Source of the DNA: Cyrtodaria siliqua
Taxonomy: Eukaryota; Mollusca; Bivalvia; Adapedonta; Hiatellidae
Assembly (NCBI GenBank): GCA_037043455.1
Contig: JAWPHD010010956.1
Span: 24,208-88,207, forward strand
DNA: 64,000 nt
Reading direction: 5' to 3'
In this document: one piece after another, positions 1-11,744 of the stretch
Position numbering within the stretch: the stretch's first letter is position 1
Layout of the letters: every line of letters begins with the position of its first letter
Translations under genes and position numbers: made by a program
The notes under the pieces: model-generated
Database searches by the model: none
The model's input: only the letters and a program-made list of their open reading frames with translations
What the model was told of the DNA's origin: nothing

Positions 1-2045
1 AAAAACAACATGGCCTCCGGGTGAATTAAAATAGTGTTTTAAATACATATTGTTGTGTCAGTAACTCATTATGATAACTCGGATCTAATCTTTAATGTAC
101 CGACATATCAAAAAAGAAAATGTGTAAGGTTATATTTAATACACGTATTTCTCAAGCATCATTAGTTTTAATTTGAAGTAAATCAATTAGGATGGACTCC
201 AGCTAGATATATACTGCAGAGTGGTAAATGCATTATAATCAGCACAGGTTTTAGAGTGGAAAATAAATAAAAATGCTTCCAGGATTTAGATGAGGGATAT
301 CTTTGATTGGTCAGTGGTTTTAGTCAACGTAAATAATAATAATAAAAATTAAAAAATAAATAAAATAAAAATAATTGAATAATAATAATAATAGTGGTAG
401 TGGTAGTCGGGGTCAATGATACAGTGGCATAGATATGACAAATAATAATAATAATACAAAGTCATTTATAAACAACTTCTGTGATATAAATAAAGCAAAC
501 ATGATGGGAACATACTTTTATAGGTTATCGGAAATCGTTCTCATTTCAAAGGGAGGTAATTTTAAAGTTACGAATTTTGGGATGTTTTCTGTTAGGAATA
601 AAGTCGTTTGTGAACACATTAAATCGATTTTTAAACAATGTCAACATGGGCAATTCTTGTCCATCCCAAACATTAAATTTATTCATATCAATACGTTTGT
701 TTAATGAAATAAGTTGTTTTTAATATATAGAAGGAACTTCTGATAATTCGCTTACAAAATAACACATTTGTCATTGCAAATCACATCTTAACTAGCATTT
801 CTAATTTCTTCAAACAATTATATTAATATTCATATGCTTAATCCATGTCCCTAAAAAGTCGTCCTAAACTTTTTTTGTTCAGTATATATATATATATATA
901 TTAATCAATTAACCCAATTTAGATGGCCATCTTAGACAGCATTACACATACAAACATTTGTATACGCCCGTTTTAAAAAAACAATGGGTCGTATTATGTT
1001 TTTACGCAGGTTGGGTAGTGTGGGGACGGAAGAACAGGCGGGCGGGCGAAAGGATTGGTTTCCGATCATATAACAAAAAATCCAGAAAGGATTGATTTCA
1101 TATTCATTATATAATACCTCGGCTTAGTTCGATAACCAGCCAGCTTGAACATATATAATAATGGAGTTATGTCTCTTTGAGTTTTGAAAAATGACAAGTT
1201 CCGGTTTCCGCTAGGTAACTTGAATACCTTTAAATCTTAAAGAAACATCAGGACAATGTTTATGACAACAACGTTTAGGCCATGTTTGATAACCAGTCAG
1301 ATATCTGTATTATGACACTTTGATTTAAGGAAATTGATGATGTTTGCGTTTTCCATTTACTAACTTGCGTTTTCCATTTACTAACTTGAACATTTATGAT
1401 CCAGTGTTGATGAAGCTTGTAGGCAATGTGTATGGGCATAATAACTCAACTAAGTTTGATAGCCAGGCAGATCGCGACCCACATATAATTCTTGAGTTAT
1501 GTCCCTTTGGTGTTAGAAAATTGACGAGCTTTGCTGTGTCTGCTCAATTACTTAGACATGTATAATTTTATTTTCATGAACAATATTTATGGCAACAACA
1601 TCTCGATCAACTTCGAGTTAAAGCTCTTTGTTGTTTTTTTAAACAATTGTTGCAGTTTCCGCTCAATACCTTGAACGTTTATAATCCAATCTTGATGCAA
1701 CTTGAGATAAATGTTTATTGTAATAATATCTCGCCAAGTTCGATGACATTTTACATGGTCATATAAATAGGAATTGCATACGCATAACGGGCGTAAACTG
1801 TGTCAGTTTTCCATTCGTGTTAACAATTGTCACAAGAACGGGCACATACTATACAAATGACGTAACACAATATGGGTAGCTAAATAAGAAAATTACATTA
1901 GAATGAGTGACTGGTTGAAGTTGAGTAAAATAATATTATAAGTATTATGTTCTCATACATTGTTGTTATTGTGTTTTCGGACCTGCGTTGCCATTGCGTT
2001 CGGCTGCAGCAATTTCTATAGGACCATTTTTTCTCATTTTTGTAG
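1..2045. other. AT-rich non-coding stretch with short simple repeats
   Basis: No convincing gene is seen here. The short open frames have no domain, repeat or codon signal. Simple repeats are AAT/AATA-type runs around 335-395 and 445-460 and a (TA)n run near 884-901. A 22-bp unit built on gcgttttccatttactaac occurs twice in tandem near 1346-1388. The 65 bases before 2046 have a partner on the minus strand near 43.9 kb. Confidence 0.5.
1130..1745. repeat. degenerate interspersed tandem units (about 150 bp)
   Basis: Several degenerate copies of a phrase recur: 'ttgaacatttataatccaatcttgatgaaacttg..', then 'aatgtttatg..aataatatctcg', 'aagtt(c/t)gataaccag', 'ca(g/t)atcgca' and 'gagttatgtccctttg'. 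The same phrases recur at 4.29-4.9 kb. Units of this kind are common dispersed tandem repeats in molluscan genomes; no protein is encoded. Confidence 0.5.
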
Positions 2046-2219
2046 ATACGCAAGAAGAGAAGTGCAAAGGACGTTCGAACATCTGCCATGTCCATCGGAT
2101 ACGTTGGGTTAGGGTTTCTTATCGTTGCTGCCGTCGCCATTTTCATTCTGGATGTGACCTTGATAGTCACACAGTTGCGCAGGCTCATTGAAAACATCCG
2201 GAACGTATACCAGAATTGA
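2046..2219 (+). CDS. 3'-terminal exon of a host gene, single membrane-spanning segment
   Basis: A textbook acceptor (pyrimidine-rich tract ending ttttgtag at 2045) opens a 57-codon frame in phase 0 that ends at TGA 2217-2219. The peptide starts with basic residues (IRKKRSAKDVRTSA), runs into a hydrophobic stretch (about SIGYVGLGFLIVAAVAIFIL) and finishes with an amphipathic tail (VTQLRRLIENIRNVYQN). This looks like a membrane-anchoring or last transmembrane segment with a short cytoplasmic end. There is no upstream ATG in frame, as expected of a terminal exon. I see no companion exon upstream, so the rest probably lies beyond the window start. The acceptor, composition and stop are seen; the membrane role is inferred; the family is not recognised. 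Chance open frame is the main alternative. Confidence 0.5.
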   Translation: MRKKRSAKDVRTSAMSIGYVGLGFLIVAAVAIFILDVTLIVTQLRRLIENIRNVYQN

Positions 2220-2400
2220 TCCGAATTGTCGAAATGCCGTATCATGTTTAACATTTATTGTCGTAGTGGTTTCCTTTAACAGACGATGTATTATTGATAA
2301 AAAGGCATTGATCAATGTGTAATAACTGCACACACAAAAACACACTTTTTTAATTGAATAGTAATCCATGTTTGTCAAACGCAGCTTCTTACTAAACAGT

Positions 2401-2840
2401 AGTGTGTATTTACTGTCCCTGTGCATGCTTACTATCAAAGTGTGTGTATTTACTGTCCCTGTGCCTACTTACTACCCAAGTGTGTGTATTTACTGTCCCT
2501 GTTCCTACTTACTTCCCAAGCGTGTGTATTTACTGTCCCTGTGCCTACTTACTACCCAAGTGTGTGTATTTACTGTCCCTGTGTCTTCTAACTGTGCTTA
2601 CTCTGCGTCTTCTTACTATTCAATACTGTGTATCAACTGCATTCACGTCTTCTCTCTATTCAATAATGTACATCTACTGCCTTCACGTCTTCTTACTATC
2701 CAATACTGTGCATCTACTGCCTTCACGTCTTCTTACTATCCAATACTGTGCATCTACTGCATTCACGTCTTCTTACTATCCAATACTGCGTATATACTGC
2801 CTTCACGTCTTCTTACAACCCGATTGTGTCCCTGCATCTT
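2401..2840. repeat. 40-bp minisatellite, two unit families
   Basis: Units begin at 2401, 2441, 2481, 2521 and 2561 (tgtgtgtatttactgtccct core), then a second family at 2641, 2681, 2721, 2761 and 2801 (cttcacgtcttcttactatc core). Both keep a strict 40-bp period. The unit has no stop in two plus frames, so long overlapping Leu/Tyr/Ser/Cys-rich open frames appear; these are repeat artefacts. Confidence 0.85.
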
Positions 2841-3505
2841 CTTACTAACCGAGTATGTGTATTTAGTGTATTTAGTGTCCGTGCCTTTACTCAGTGTTGT
2901 GTGTATTTAGTCTCGTGAGTATCCTTACTATATAATAGGTGTATTCGCTGTCTTCATGTTTTCTTGCTGTCTAACAGAGTGTATTAACTGTATTTGCGTT
3001 TTCGTTCTAACCCAGTGTGTATATTTAGTGTCCTTGCGTCTTCTTACTACCAGTTGTGTGTATTAACTATTAATGCATCTTCTTACTACCCAATTGTGTG
3101 TATTCAGTGTCCTTGCGTCTTCTTACTAACCCAGTTGTGTGTATTGAGTGTCCTTGCGTTTGATTACTACCCAGTTGTCTTCTTTTTGTGTCATTGCGTC
3201 TTCTTACTACCCATTTGTGTTATTTAGTGTCCATATGTTTTCTTACTAACCCAGTTGTGTGTATTTCGTGTCCGTGTGCTGTCTTACTAGCCCATGTGTG
3301 TGTATTTACTGTCCGTGCGTCTTCTTACTACCCAGTTGTGTATATTTAGTGTTCGTGCGTCTTCTTACTATATATACATACTGTCCGTGAGGCTAATTAC
3401 TAAAGTGTCCGTGCGTCTTCTTACTATCCAGTTGTGTGTATTTAGTGTCCGTGCGTCTTCTTACTATATATACATACTGTCCGTGAGGCTAATTATTACT
3501 ACCCG
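2841..3505. repeat. degenerate continuation of the minisatellite (38-42 bp units)
   Basis: The array continues with looser units around 'tagtgtcc(g/t)tgcgtcttcttactacccagttgtgtgta'. A 62-bp segment containing 'ttactatatatacatactgtccgtgaggctaatta' is itself duplicated at about 3366 and 3461. No gene is present. Confidence 0.75.
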
Positions 3506-4290
3506 AGATTGTATATTGATAATCCTGTATAGTTTTATATTGTCCCGTTTACTTTGCATTGCCATATTTCCGACTTCATCGCCTTCGCCGCTAAATTTCA
3601 AATGTCGTCTGCTAAAAAATTAATTTGAGCCTGTCGGTAATATTTTATATATGAAGTGTTTATTGAAAACGTTCTAATTGAGTGGCGAACAGTGTAAACT
3701 CTGATCATTATGAGCAGGTTGATCTGGGTTTAAACTGGTCGTACAAATTAAAAGGCATAGAAAGGGTTAAACTCACGATTTAAACATATTTCATTGCCAT
3801 GTAATTAGGGAAAGGGTTCGGGACACAAGTTCTATCAAGAAACATACCAGAAAGAGTTTTATTATGCATACAAGTTTCATTAATGTCAACACTTAAAACA
3901 TATGTAGTTTCCTTTGCATTTCATAAACATGTTGAGCAAAAATGTCAGCAGCGGAATGCTTTACTATGTAAATCCCTTGATACTTAAGAGATAATTCAAA
4001 GAATAATTTTTACCTTAAACAGCTTTTATTTTAGATTTCTGCTGATGAAAATAAAGATAATTTAATATAATCCCATTTTGCTATTCATTAGAAATCTGTC
4101 CAATATGAATGTATAGGAAGTGTTCTATCTGTTTATTGTTAGAGCTGTGTTACGGCAGGATATCAAAATACACTCCGTACATTTGAAAACGCAACACTTG
4201 GTATTGTTTTGAATTTCTAGAGTGGAATTAAAGACCTCGTGCAAAATGTGTTTTCACTGGAAGAAGTAGTCTACGAAAAAATCCTATGCA
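3506..4290. other. unassigned AT-rich DNA
   Basis: No domain-bearing frame, no strong exon and no repeat recognised here. Confidence 0.5.
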
Positions 4291-4900
4291 ACTATTTATT
4301 TAACGTAAACAGTTATAATCCAATCTTAATGAAACGTGCGGTCAATGTTCATGGGCGTAATATCTCGGCCAAGTACGATAACCATCCAGATTGCATATAT
4401 CATGACGCAGTTATATCCCTTTGATTAAGTAAAATAATTGTGGTTTCCTCTCAGTAACTTAAACATTTATAGTCCGCTCATGATGAAACATGGGGACAAT
4501 GTTTATGTTAATAAAATCTCGGCCATGTTCAATAATCAGCTAAATCTCACATATCATGCTGGAGTTATGGCTCTTGGATCTTTTCGAATTGAATTTTGTT
4601 TTGCGGTTTCAGCACGATAACGTAAACATTATTAATCCAATCTTAACGAAACTTGGGATGAATTTTGATGGATAATAAACTTTGAAATTCAGCCTATTGC
4701 ATATATCATGCCGTAGTTTTGGCCTTGCATTTTTGAAAATGGAATAATTGTTGTGGTTTTGCTAAATGACTTGAACATGTATAATCCAATCTTGATGAGA
4801 CCTGGAGTAAGTGTTAATAAGCATAATATCTTGGCCAAGTTTGATAACCAGCCAGATGACACATATCATGCTGGAGTTATAGCCCTTTGGTGGTGGACCA
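4290..4900. repeat. degenerate tandem units, same family as 1.1-1.7 kb
   Basis: Four degraded units share 'aatccaatcttgatgaaac', 'aatatct(c/t)ggccaagt', 'gataaccagccagat' and 'catatcatgctggagttat'. Spacing is about 150-155 bp. Open frames over them are not conserved. Confidence 0.55.
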
Positions 4901-5040
4901 TACTTCTCTGAATTTGCTTGTTTTATATTGTATCACGTGTGATTTGTGCTTAATAAAACTACACTGTAAGATTCGTTTGTTTCGTTCATATGTTAAATTT
5001 TCCAATAATATGATGACGAACAAATATATATATAAATACA

Positions 5041-5215
5041 TAGCAAACCGTCTTGTCTTATGCCCAGTTCTAGTAAATACATAGATAGCAAACCGTCTTG
5101 TCTTATGTCCATTTCAAGTAAATACATAAATAGCAAACCGTCTTGTCTTATGTCCATTTCTAGTAAATAACTATATAGCAAACCGTCTTGTCTGATGTCC
5201 AGTTCTAGTATTGCA
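5041..5215. repeat. 45-bp tandem repeat, four copies
   Basis: Copies of tagcaaaccgtcttgtctta start at 5041, 5086, 5131 and 5176, an exact 45-bp period. Because 45 is divisible by three, the minus strand shows a repeated 15-residue peptide (LLEMDIRQDGLL..), which is a by-product of the repeat. Confidence 0.85.
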
Positions 5216-5261
5216 TTCTACTTATCCATCGTCGTCCACCGTAAATAAGAAATAAACGTAA

Positions 5262-6535
5262 ATACAAAAAACGAACAGGAAAGGTAGCATTCAAGGACCA
5301 CAGTCAACCATAAACACACACAGAAGCAAAGAACAACTTTAAAGATGAATAAAAGTCAAGATAAGTCATCACAAACACAAAAGGGTTGACAATAAGGCTA
5401 GGCCAGTGGCAAAACAGGCCACTGGGGTTTAAACCAGCTTCTAGGGTACACCAAACGTCACTTTTACCCTATTTCATCCCAATAAACGGGACAGTGCAAA
5501 TAAAGATATCCCCGCCAGGTTATAATCTATAACAACAAGGCAGCATTAATAGGCAATATAAGTAAAACATATAAATGATCATATATATAAAACATAGAAA
5601 AAACAAAAGACTAGAAAGCTACAAAGTAAGTACTCAATGACTTGGCAGAAGCTAGACAACAAATCGTTAATGGTACGACAAGACAAGATTAAAGACAAAT
5701 AGCAAATGAGTCAACCACTAAACATGCAGTGGGTTGCAAAATGATAGGGTCATAACCACTTTGGATACGCATTTTAACCAGTTTAATAATGACTGTATGA
5801 AAGTGATTATGACCAATGATCTTACAAAGTTTGTAAATGACATCACCATAGAAGTCAGGTTGTGATAGTCCTTGTCACAGAAGAGTTCTTAAATTACTTT
5901 TATATTTTAAAAGTAGATCAGGGTAACGATAATAATATTTTTCAAAGGTTTTCAGAAGTTTATGGTAACGGTAGCCCTGCCGGAGTAGCTTTTTAGTTTT
6001 ATAAATATTACGAATACTAAAGTCTTCAACACGAATACACGCTCTAGAGAAACGAATCTGTTGCGAAACATAGACCCCATAAAAAGCAACTCGGAGAACA
6101 TCCCCATCTAAATGGGGATTATTAACAATATCGAAATCAAAACCATCTCTCTCTTGTCGGAGATTTTACTAATTACCTCGCCATTTTCAATAGAGAGATG
6201 TTAATCAAGAAACGAAGTGACAGTATCAGAAATGTTAACTTTGTTGAGTTGAAGTTCCTTAGGAGAGATATTTTTAACCATAGCAGGAAAAAAAAAGATT
6301 GTCAATGTTCACTATGTCATCCAAATACCGACAGTTGTCATTAAAGGCTTCAATTACATCTGCCTGAGTATCGGACGAAAGATTCAACATGAAATCTCTT
6401 TCATAGCAATACAAGAACAAATCTTCGACTGGAGGTGCACAGATCGTACCCATAGGGATACCAACAATTTGCCTATAAACGGTACCTCGCGAAAATTGCA
6501 TCTCAAGGGACATTTAGTGCTTCACAAACTGTTGG
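5262..6535 (-). mobile_element. Penelope-like RT element, 5'-truncated copy 1 (degenerate)
   Basis: On the minus strand the 3' untranslated end (5262-5720) is preceded by a decayed reverse-transcriptase remnant. The clearest part is 6274-6513, which carries VGIPMGTICAP and CRYLDDIVNID, i.e. the conserved 'GIPMGTNCAP' and catalytic 'YLDD' boxes of this RT family. 5'-truncated copies are usual for target-primed retroelements. It is followed head-to-head by the plus-strand copy that starts near 6590. Assignment to Penelope-like elements rests on RT motif style; no GIY-YIG endonuclease is seen, so a related RT family is possible. Confidence 0.6.
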
Positions 6536-6587
6536 CAAGTCCACATAGTGTAATTGTCTAAACAGTCGTTAGTAAAACGTAATCTGT

Positions 6588-7715
6588 GAGAAGAGATATG
6601 ATTTTCATTTTGAGATTGTTAATTATCCCATTTAGATTGGGATGTTTCCCGAGCTACATATTATGGGTTCTATCTTTCTCAACTTATTTATTTCTCTAGA
6701 GCTTCTGTGTTGAGGACTATAATATTCGTAATATTTATATAACTAAAATGCTACTCCAGCAGGGCTACCGTTACCATAAACTTCGATAAACCTTTGCAAT
6801 GTTTTATTATCGTAACCCTGATCTACTTTTAAAATATAAAAGTTTTTTAATTTAACACTTCTGCGACAAAGACTATCACAACCCGACTTCTATGGTGATG
6901 TGATTTACAAACTTTGTAAGATCCATGGTCATAATCACGTTCATATAATTTTTATTAAACTTGTTAAAAAAAGGTATAAAAAGATGTTATGACCCTATCA
7001 TTTTGCAACGTATTGCATGTTTAGTGGTTGACCCATTTACAGTTCGCCACTATGATTTCCTCTTGGATTATGCGATGACCGGACAGATTGTGAACCCTAT
7101 GATGACCTAAATCCTTAAAGGACGGTATCGTTTGATCTTTGTCTTTAATATCGTCTTGCCGTACCCTTAACGGTTTGTTCTTTTGCTGCTCTGGCTTATG
7201 CCAAGAAATACAAAAAGATCGGACAGGGAAAGTAGCATTCAAGGAGGACAGTCAACCACAAAACACAGAAACAAACACGCAAACAGACAAACAAGAAGGC
7301 AAAAGCAATAATAAAAGCAAACGACATCACAAACACAAAAAGGGTTGAGTAATTTCTTTGTGACTTTTTATGCTTTCGTTTTTTATTTTATATATAAATG
7401 TTGATTTATGTGTTTTACTTATATTGCCTATTAATGCTGAATTGTGTTTTAGATATTATAAACCGGCGGGGATATCTGTATTTAGACATTCCCGTTTATT
7501 TGGATGACAATAGGGTAAGAGTGAGGTTTGGTGCACCCTGGAACAAGCCCCGGAGGATTTTTGCAACTGACCGTTCCAAGGCGGTAGCCCTATTGGTCAA
7601 CCCGTTTGTGTTTTTGATGTCTTACCTTGCCTTTGTTCATCTTTAGAATCGTTCTTTGTTTCTGTGTGTGTTTGTGGTTGACTGTTGTCCTTGAATGCTA
7701 CCTTTCCTGTTTTAT
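6588..7715 (+). mobile_element. Penelope-like RT element copy 2, rearranged
   Basis: Plus-strand homology to copies 1, 5 and 6 starts inside the RT gene (region after YLDD, 'attgttaattatccca..'). It runs through the end of the coding part to about 7180. At 7205-7345 a piece of the same 3' end lies in the opposite orientation, and from 7347 to 7715 the plus orientation resumes with the 3' untranslated sequence ('gcctattaatgctg..', 'actgaccgttccaaggcggtagccctattg'). The coding part is riddled with stops. Confidence 0.55.
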
Positions 7716-9350
7716 ATCTACCTTTAATATTGTTACAAGCCAAACATTTAGTTTTTGTCTCTAGATGGAGTTTTTTGAATAAGAGCAATAAGCTTGTCTG
7801 TGATACGGTGATGTGGTGAGTGTGTAAATAGTGTAGAGAAGTCATAAGTACTTATAGATGAAACTTGACGTTTATTGCAAGAAATATAAAAAAGATCGGA
7901 CAGGGAAAGTAGTATTCAAGGACGAACGGTCAGTCGCAAAGTAGGCCACTGGGGTTTAAACCGCTTCTAGGATGCACCGAACCAAATTGTATCAAAAACG
8001 TCTCCTGCATTTTTAATATATCAAAGTAAATTAATCTCAGAGTTTTCATAAGTTTTAGCACAATATTGTTGAACGTGATCTTTAACGGAAGTAAGACAAG
8101 AAGTTAAAAGCTTGGAGCTTGGAGATGTTTGTGGTGGTGCACTACAATTCGAAATAAAGCGGGCGTTATACGGATATATATGTAAATTAGGAATCAAGTA
8201 TATAGTTGGCAGTGTGTTTTCCTTTTAATCTACGCCAGCCTTGAAAGTAGTGCTCCGAGTGATATGTGGAATCCTCAGTAGATTGATCTGGAGTATACGA
8301 ATTAGTGCTGCAGAGTTCCAGAGATAAAACATTGACGTAATCTAGGCGTCAGACAATAATTACATTAAAAGCTGCTTTATCAGCAAGAACGAAAACAAAT
8401 TTATTCTAAAATTCCTAAATTATCGATTTTAAATTATGAAACGAAAACCTAGGTCTTGGAGAAAGTAAAGAGGGGTTAGCATTATAAACGTTAATACTTG
8501 TATCTATAATTTTAAAAATTGACCTTTTCCAAGTGGAAAGAGAGCGTTGGTCCGCATTTTCTCTACGTCACACTATTTTACTAAAATCCTCAATTGATTG
8601 GGCGATCTGAGCACGACATGCATTGAAATCAATAATTGAAGGTAATCTATAATTAGAACCTTTAGAAAACAGATGCCGAAACTATTTATCTACAATATCA
8701 AAATTACCAGTGATGGCATGACCTACTGGAGCATAGCAAAATGTTGGTGTATTACACTCAAATCCCTTAGGAGTGTTATTTACTATATCAAGATCAGAAA
8801 CATTTTTGTTGCAGATGAAAATACTATTTCTAATTGGTTGTTTAGACATTGAAAAATAGAATCAACTACACGCAAATCTCAAAGAAATACTTGGCATGTC
8901 AATGAATTCAATACACCTATTAAGATATAGTATTTTTAGAAATGCCTGACGTAATCAGACTCCTTGTCAATATGGGTTAGGAGAACTTGTTGCGTGTAGC
9001 TTTGAATTATGGAAGCATTGTTATACAAGGGATTAGTACGAATGCAAATTGTGTCTGCTTCCTCGTCGATCAACATAAGTCAAGAAATGGATTAAACGAT
9101 TTCTGAAAGGAGACGAATTTCCTCAAAACAAGACTAGTAACTGAAACTTTTGAGGCGTTATTAAAAATCCTGGTAGCATTATTAGAACGAATATGAAACG
9201 AGGTTGCCAAATGAATATTTAAAGGTGTAACGCCTACATATGGTTTAGTTTGAAGAAGAGTTATTTTGTAATTTTGTATTGACGCAGAGTGTAACCGAAG
9301 AGGTGAACTATTTATTTTAAGTGTTTTTACTAGTAGACTCATATATGCAA
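7716..9350 (-). mobile_element. Penelope-like RT element copy 3, 5' half
   Basis: Read on the minus strand, 8180-8030 gives a line matching the N-terminal part of the intact family pattern (PYNARFISNCS.., then LLTSCLTSVKDHVQQYC). 7880-7730 gives a downstream block (LSTYDFSTLF, then LIALIQKT). Between them a piece of 3' untranslated sequence (7890-8010) is inserted. 8180-9350 is probably the rest of the degenerate N-terminal region; an 89-codon open stretch (9070-9342) lies there. No intact frame remains. Confidence 0.45.
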
Positions 9351-9750
9351 TTTCGAAAGCAATCCCATTCTGTTGAAAGCGAAATAAATATCAGTTAGTA
9401 GTCATTAGAGATATACGAAATAGATTCGTATCAAAAATCCATAAGAAATAATATTTGTAAACTTACGGACGGTTAAAGGTGGTCTTGAACTGGACAAAAG
9501 TGTATAATACTAGATCACGAGGAAAGTTAAGAAAAATCCTAATAAAATGGGTCAAAATGTAGATGAGCACAAACCCTTCAACACGGTATAAGAAACACAT
9601 GTGTTACGGAAATACTGGATCAATGAATGTCATACAATACCTGTTGGATGAAAATATAACACTGTTGATTGAATGTACTGTGAAATTTTCTACGGTCGCC
9701 ATACTGCACAAACAACATTCTAATGACAGTAAAAGTATTTACAAAAATCG
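9351..9750. other. unassigned short stretch
   Basis: Nothing recognised between two RT-element pieces; it may be unrecognised 5' element sequence. Confidence 0.4.
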
Positions 9751-9754
9751 AACA

Positions 9755-10250
9755 AGAAGTAGCATTCAAGGATGACAGACAATCACAAACACACAGAGAA
9801 TAAAACGAGACTTTAACGATGAATAAAAGGCAAGATAAGACATTACAAACACAAAAGGGTTGACAAAAGGGGCTACGGCATTGGAACGGTCAGTGGCAAA
9901 AGAAGCCACTGGGGGGTTTAAACCAGGTTTTAGGGTGCAGAAAACATCACTCTCACCCTATTGTCATACCAATTAACGGCACAGTGTAAATAAAGATATC
10001 CCCGCCATGTTATAATCTCTAACAAACAAGGCAGCATTAATAGGCAATATAAGTAAAACACATAAATGATCATGTATATACACATAAATGATCATGTATA
10101 TATATATATAATATAAAAAAAGAAAGCCTAGCAAGCGACAAAGTAAGTACTCAATGACGACTTGGCAGAAGACAGAGCAACAAGAGATCAAACCGTTAGG
10201 GATACGACAAGACAAGATTAAAGACAAACATCAAACGCTGCAAAACGCAA
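9755..10250 (-). mobile_element. Penelope-like RT element copy 4, 3' end only
   Basis: It matches the 3' untranslated end of the other copies on the minus strand: 'gtagcattcaagga' at the 3' terminus, 'aacggtcagtggcaaaa..gccactgg', the gcaccaaa box and 'ccccgccatgttataatctct'. A tandem duplication of 'acacataaatgatcatgtat' sits at about 10060-10100. There is no coding capacity. Confidence 0.65.
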
Positions 10251-10394
10251 CAACGGGGTCTACATCTTAAAGATCAATGTCATATATTTCTTATTTGCTT
10301 CTAGTCAGATTCATTCTGTGTCTGCTCCATAACTTTACAATGCTTGGAGGAGTTTTAAAATAAATTGGCACAAATACTCTCCTCTTGTCAACAA

Positions 10395-11690
10395 AAGTTC
10401 GAACAGGAAAAGTAGCATTCAAGGACAATAGTCAACCACAAACACACAAAGAAACGAAAAACAACTACTAGTATATATAAAGATGAATAGAATAAAAGGC
10501 AAGATAATACATCTCAAACACACAGGGATTGACAATAGGGCTACCGCCTTGGAACGGTCAGTGGCAGAAAAGGCCGCTGGGGAATTAAATCAGGTTCTAG
10601 GGTGCACCAAACAGCCCACTTATCCTAATGTCATCCCAATAAAACGGGACAGTGTACATAAAGACATCCCCGCCATGAACTATTCTCTAACCAACAAGGC
10701 AGCATTAATAGGCAATATAAGGTAAACACGAAGATGCTCGTATATATATAATACAAATAACAATAGCCTAGACAGCCACAAAGAAGGTACTCAATGACTT
10801 GGCAGAAGCCATAGCAACAAGACAAGACAAGATTGCAGACACACATAAAACGCCACCGTTCTTTTGGGCTTAGGTAGACGTCATCATAGGGTCTACAGCC
10901 TGTCCGGTCATCGCACAATTAAAGCGGAAAGCATAGTGGCGAGCTGTAATTGGGTCCACCACCAAGCATGCAGTGCGTTGCGAAATGATAGGGTCATAAC
11001 CTCTTTTGATAAACCTTTTAACAAAGATAGCATGAAAGTGATCATGATCAAGAATCTTACAAAGTTTGTAAATCACGTCACTTTAGAATTCAGATTGTGA
11101 TAATCCTTGTTGCTAAAGAGTTCTTATATTACTTTTATATTTGAACGAAGATCAGGGTTACGATAATAAAATTTTGCGAAGGTTTTACGAAGTTTATGGT
11201 AATGGTTGCCCTTTGGAGTAGCTTTTTAGTTATACAAATATTACGAATATTAAAGTCTTCAACCCGAGTATTAGATTTAGAAAAACGAATAAGTTGAGAG
11301 ACATAGACCCCATAAGAAGTTGCTCGGGGAACATCTCCATCTAAATGGACATAATTAAAAATTAAAATTGAGATCATCTCTCTAGTCATATATTTTTCTA
11401 ATTATATCACCTTTTCAATAGAGAGATGTAAATCAATGAAAGAAGCGACAGTATCAAAAATGTTAGCTTTGTTTAGTTGAATTTCATTAGGATATATATT
11501 ATTAACCATAGTAGAAAAGAAAGGATTGTCTGTTTAATATGTCATCCAAATACCGAGAGGTGTCATTAAAGGCTTCAATTACATCTGTCTGAGTATCGGA
11601 TGAAAGACTCAACATGAAATCTTTTTCATAGCAATACAAGAACAAATCTACTAAAGAGGTGTACAGTTCGTACCAATAGGGATACTAAGA
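10395..11690 (-). mobile_element. Penelope-like RT element copy 5 (minus arm of an inverted pair)
   Basis: The 3' untranslated end (10395-10870) is followed upstream by RT C-terminal sequence (e.g. 11135-11389 containing VHLDGDVPRATSYGVYVSQ). Upstream again, at 11540-11680, are the YLDD and GIPMGT-box remnants. Its 5' end lies about 60-80 bp from the 5' end of the plus-strand copy 6, giving a head-to-head inverted repeat of about 1.25 kb per arm. Confidence 0.65.
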
Positions 11691-11744
11691 CGATGAGCAG
11701 AATCCAAGACCCATGTCAGTTTCTTTAATTTCAACGTCACTGTT

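Noticed and set aside
2368..2910. Two overlapping long open frames (148 and 180 codons) rich in Leu, Tyr, Ser and Cys
   Set aside because: They follow the 40-bp minisatellite, whose unit has no stop in these frames; no start context, splice sites or composition of a real protein.
4993..5181. Minus-strand peptide with a repeated LLEMDIRQDGLL block
   Set aside because: By-product of a 45-bp tandem repeat (45 is a multiple of three).
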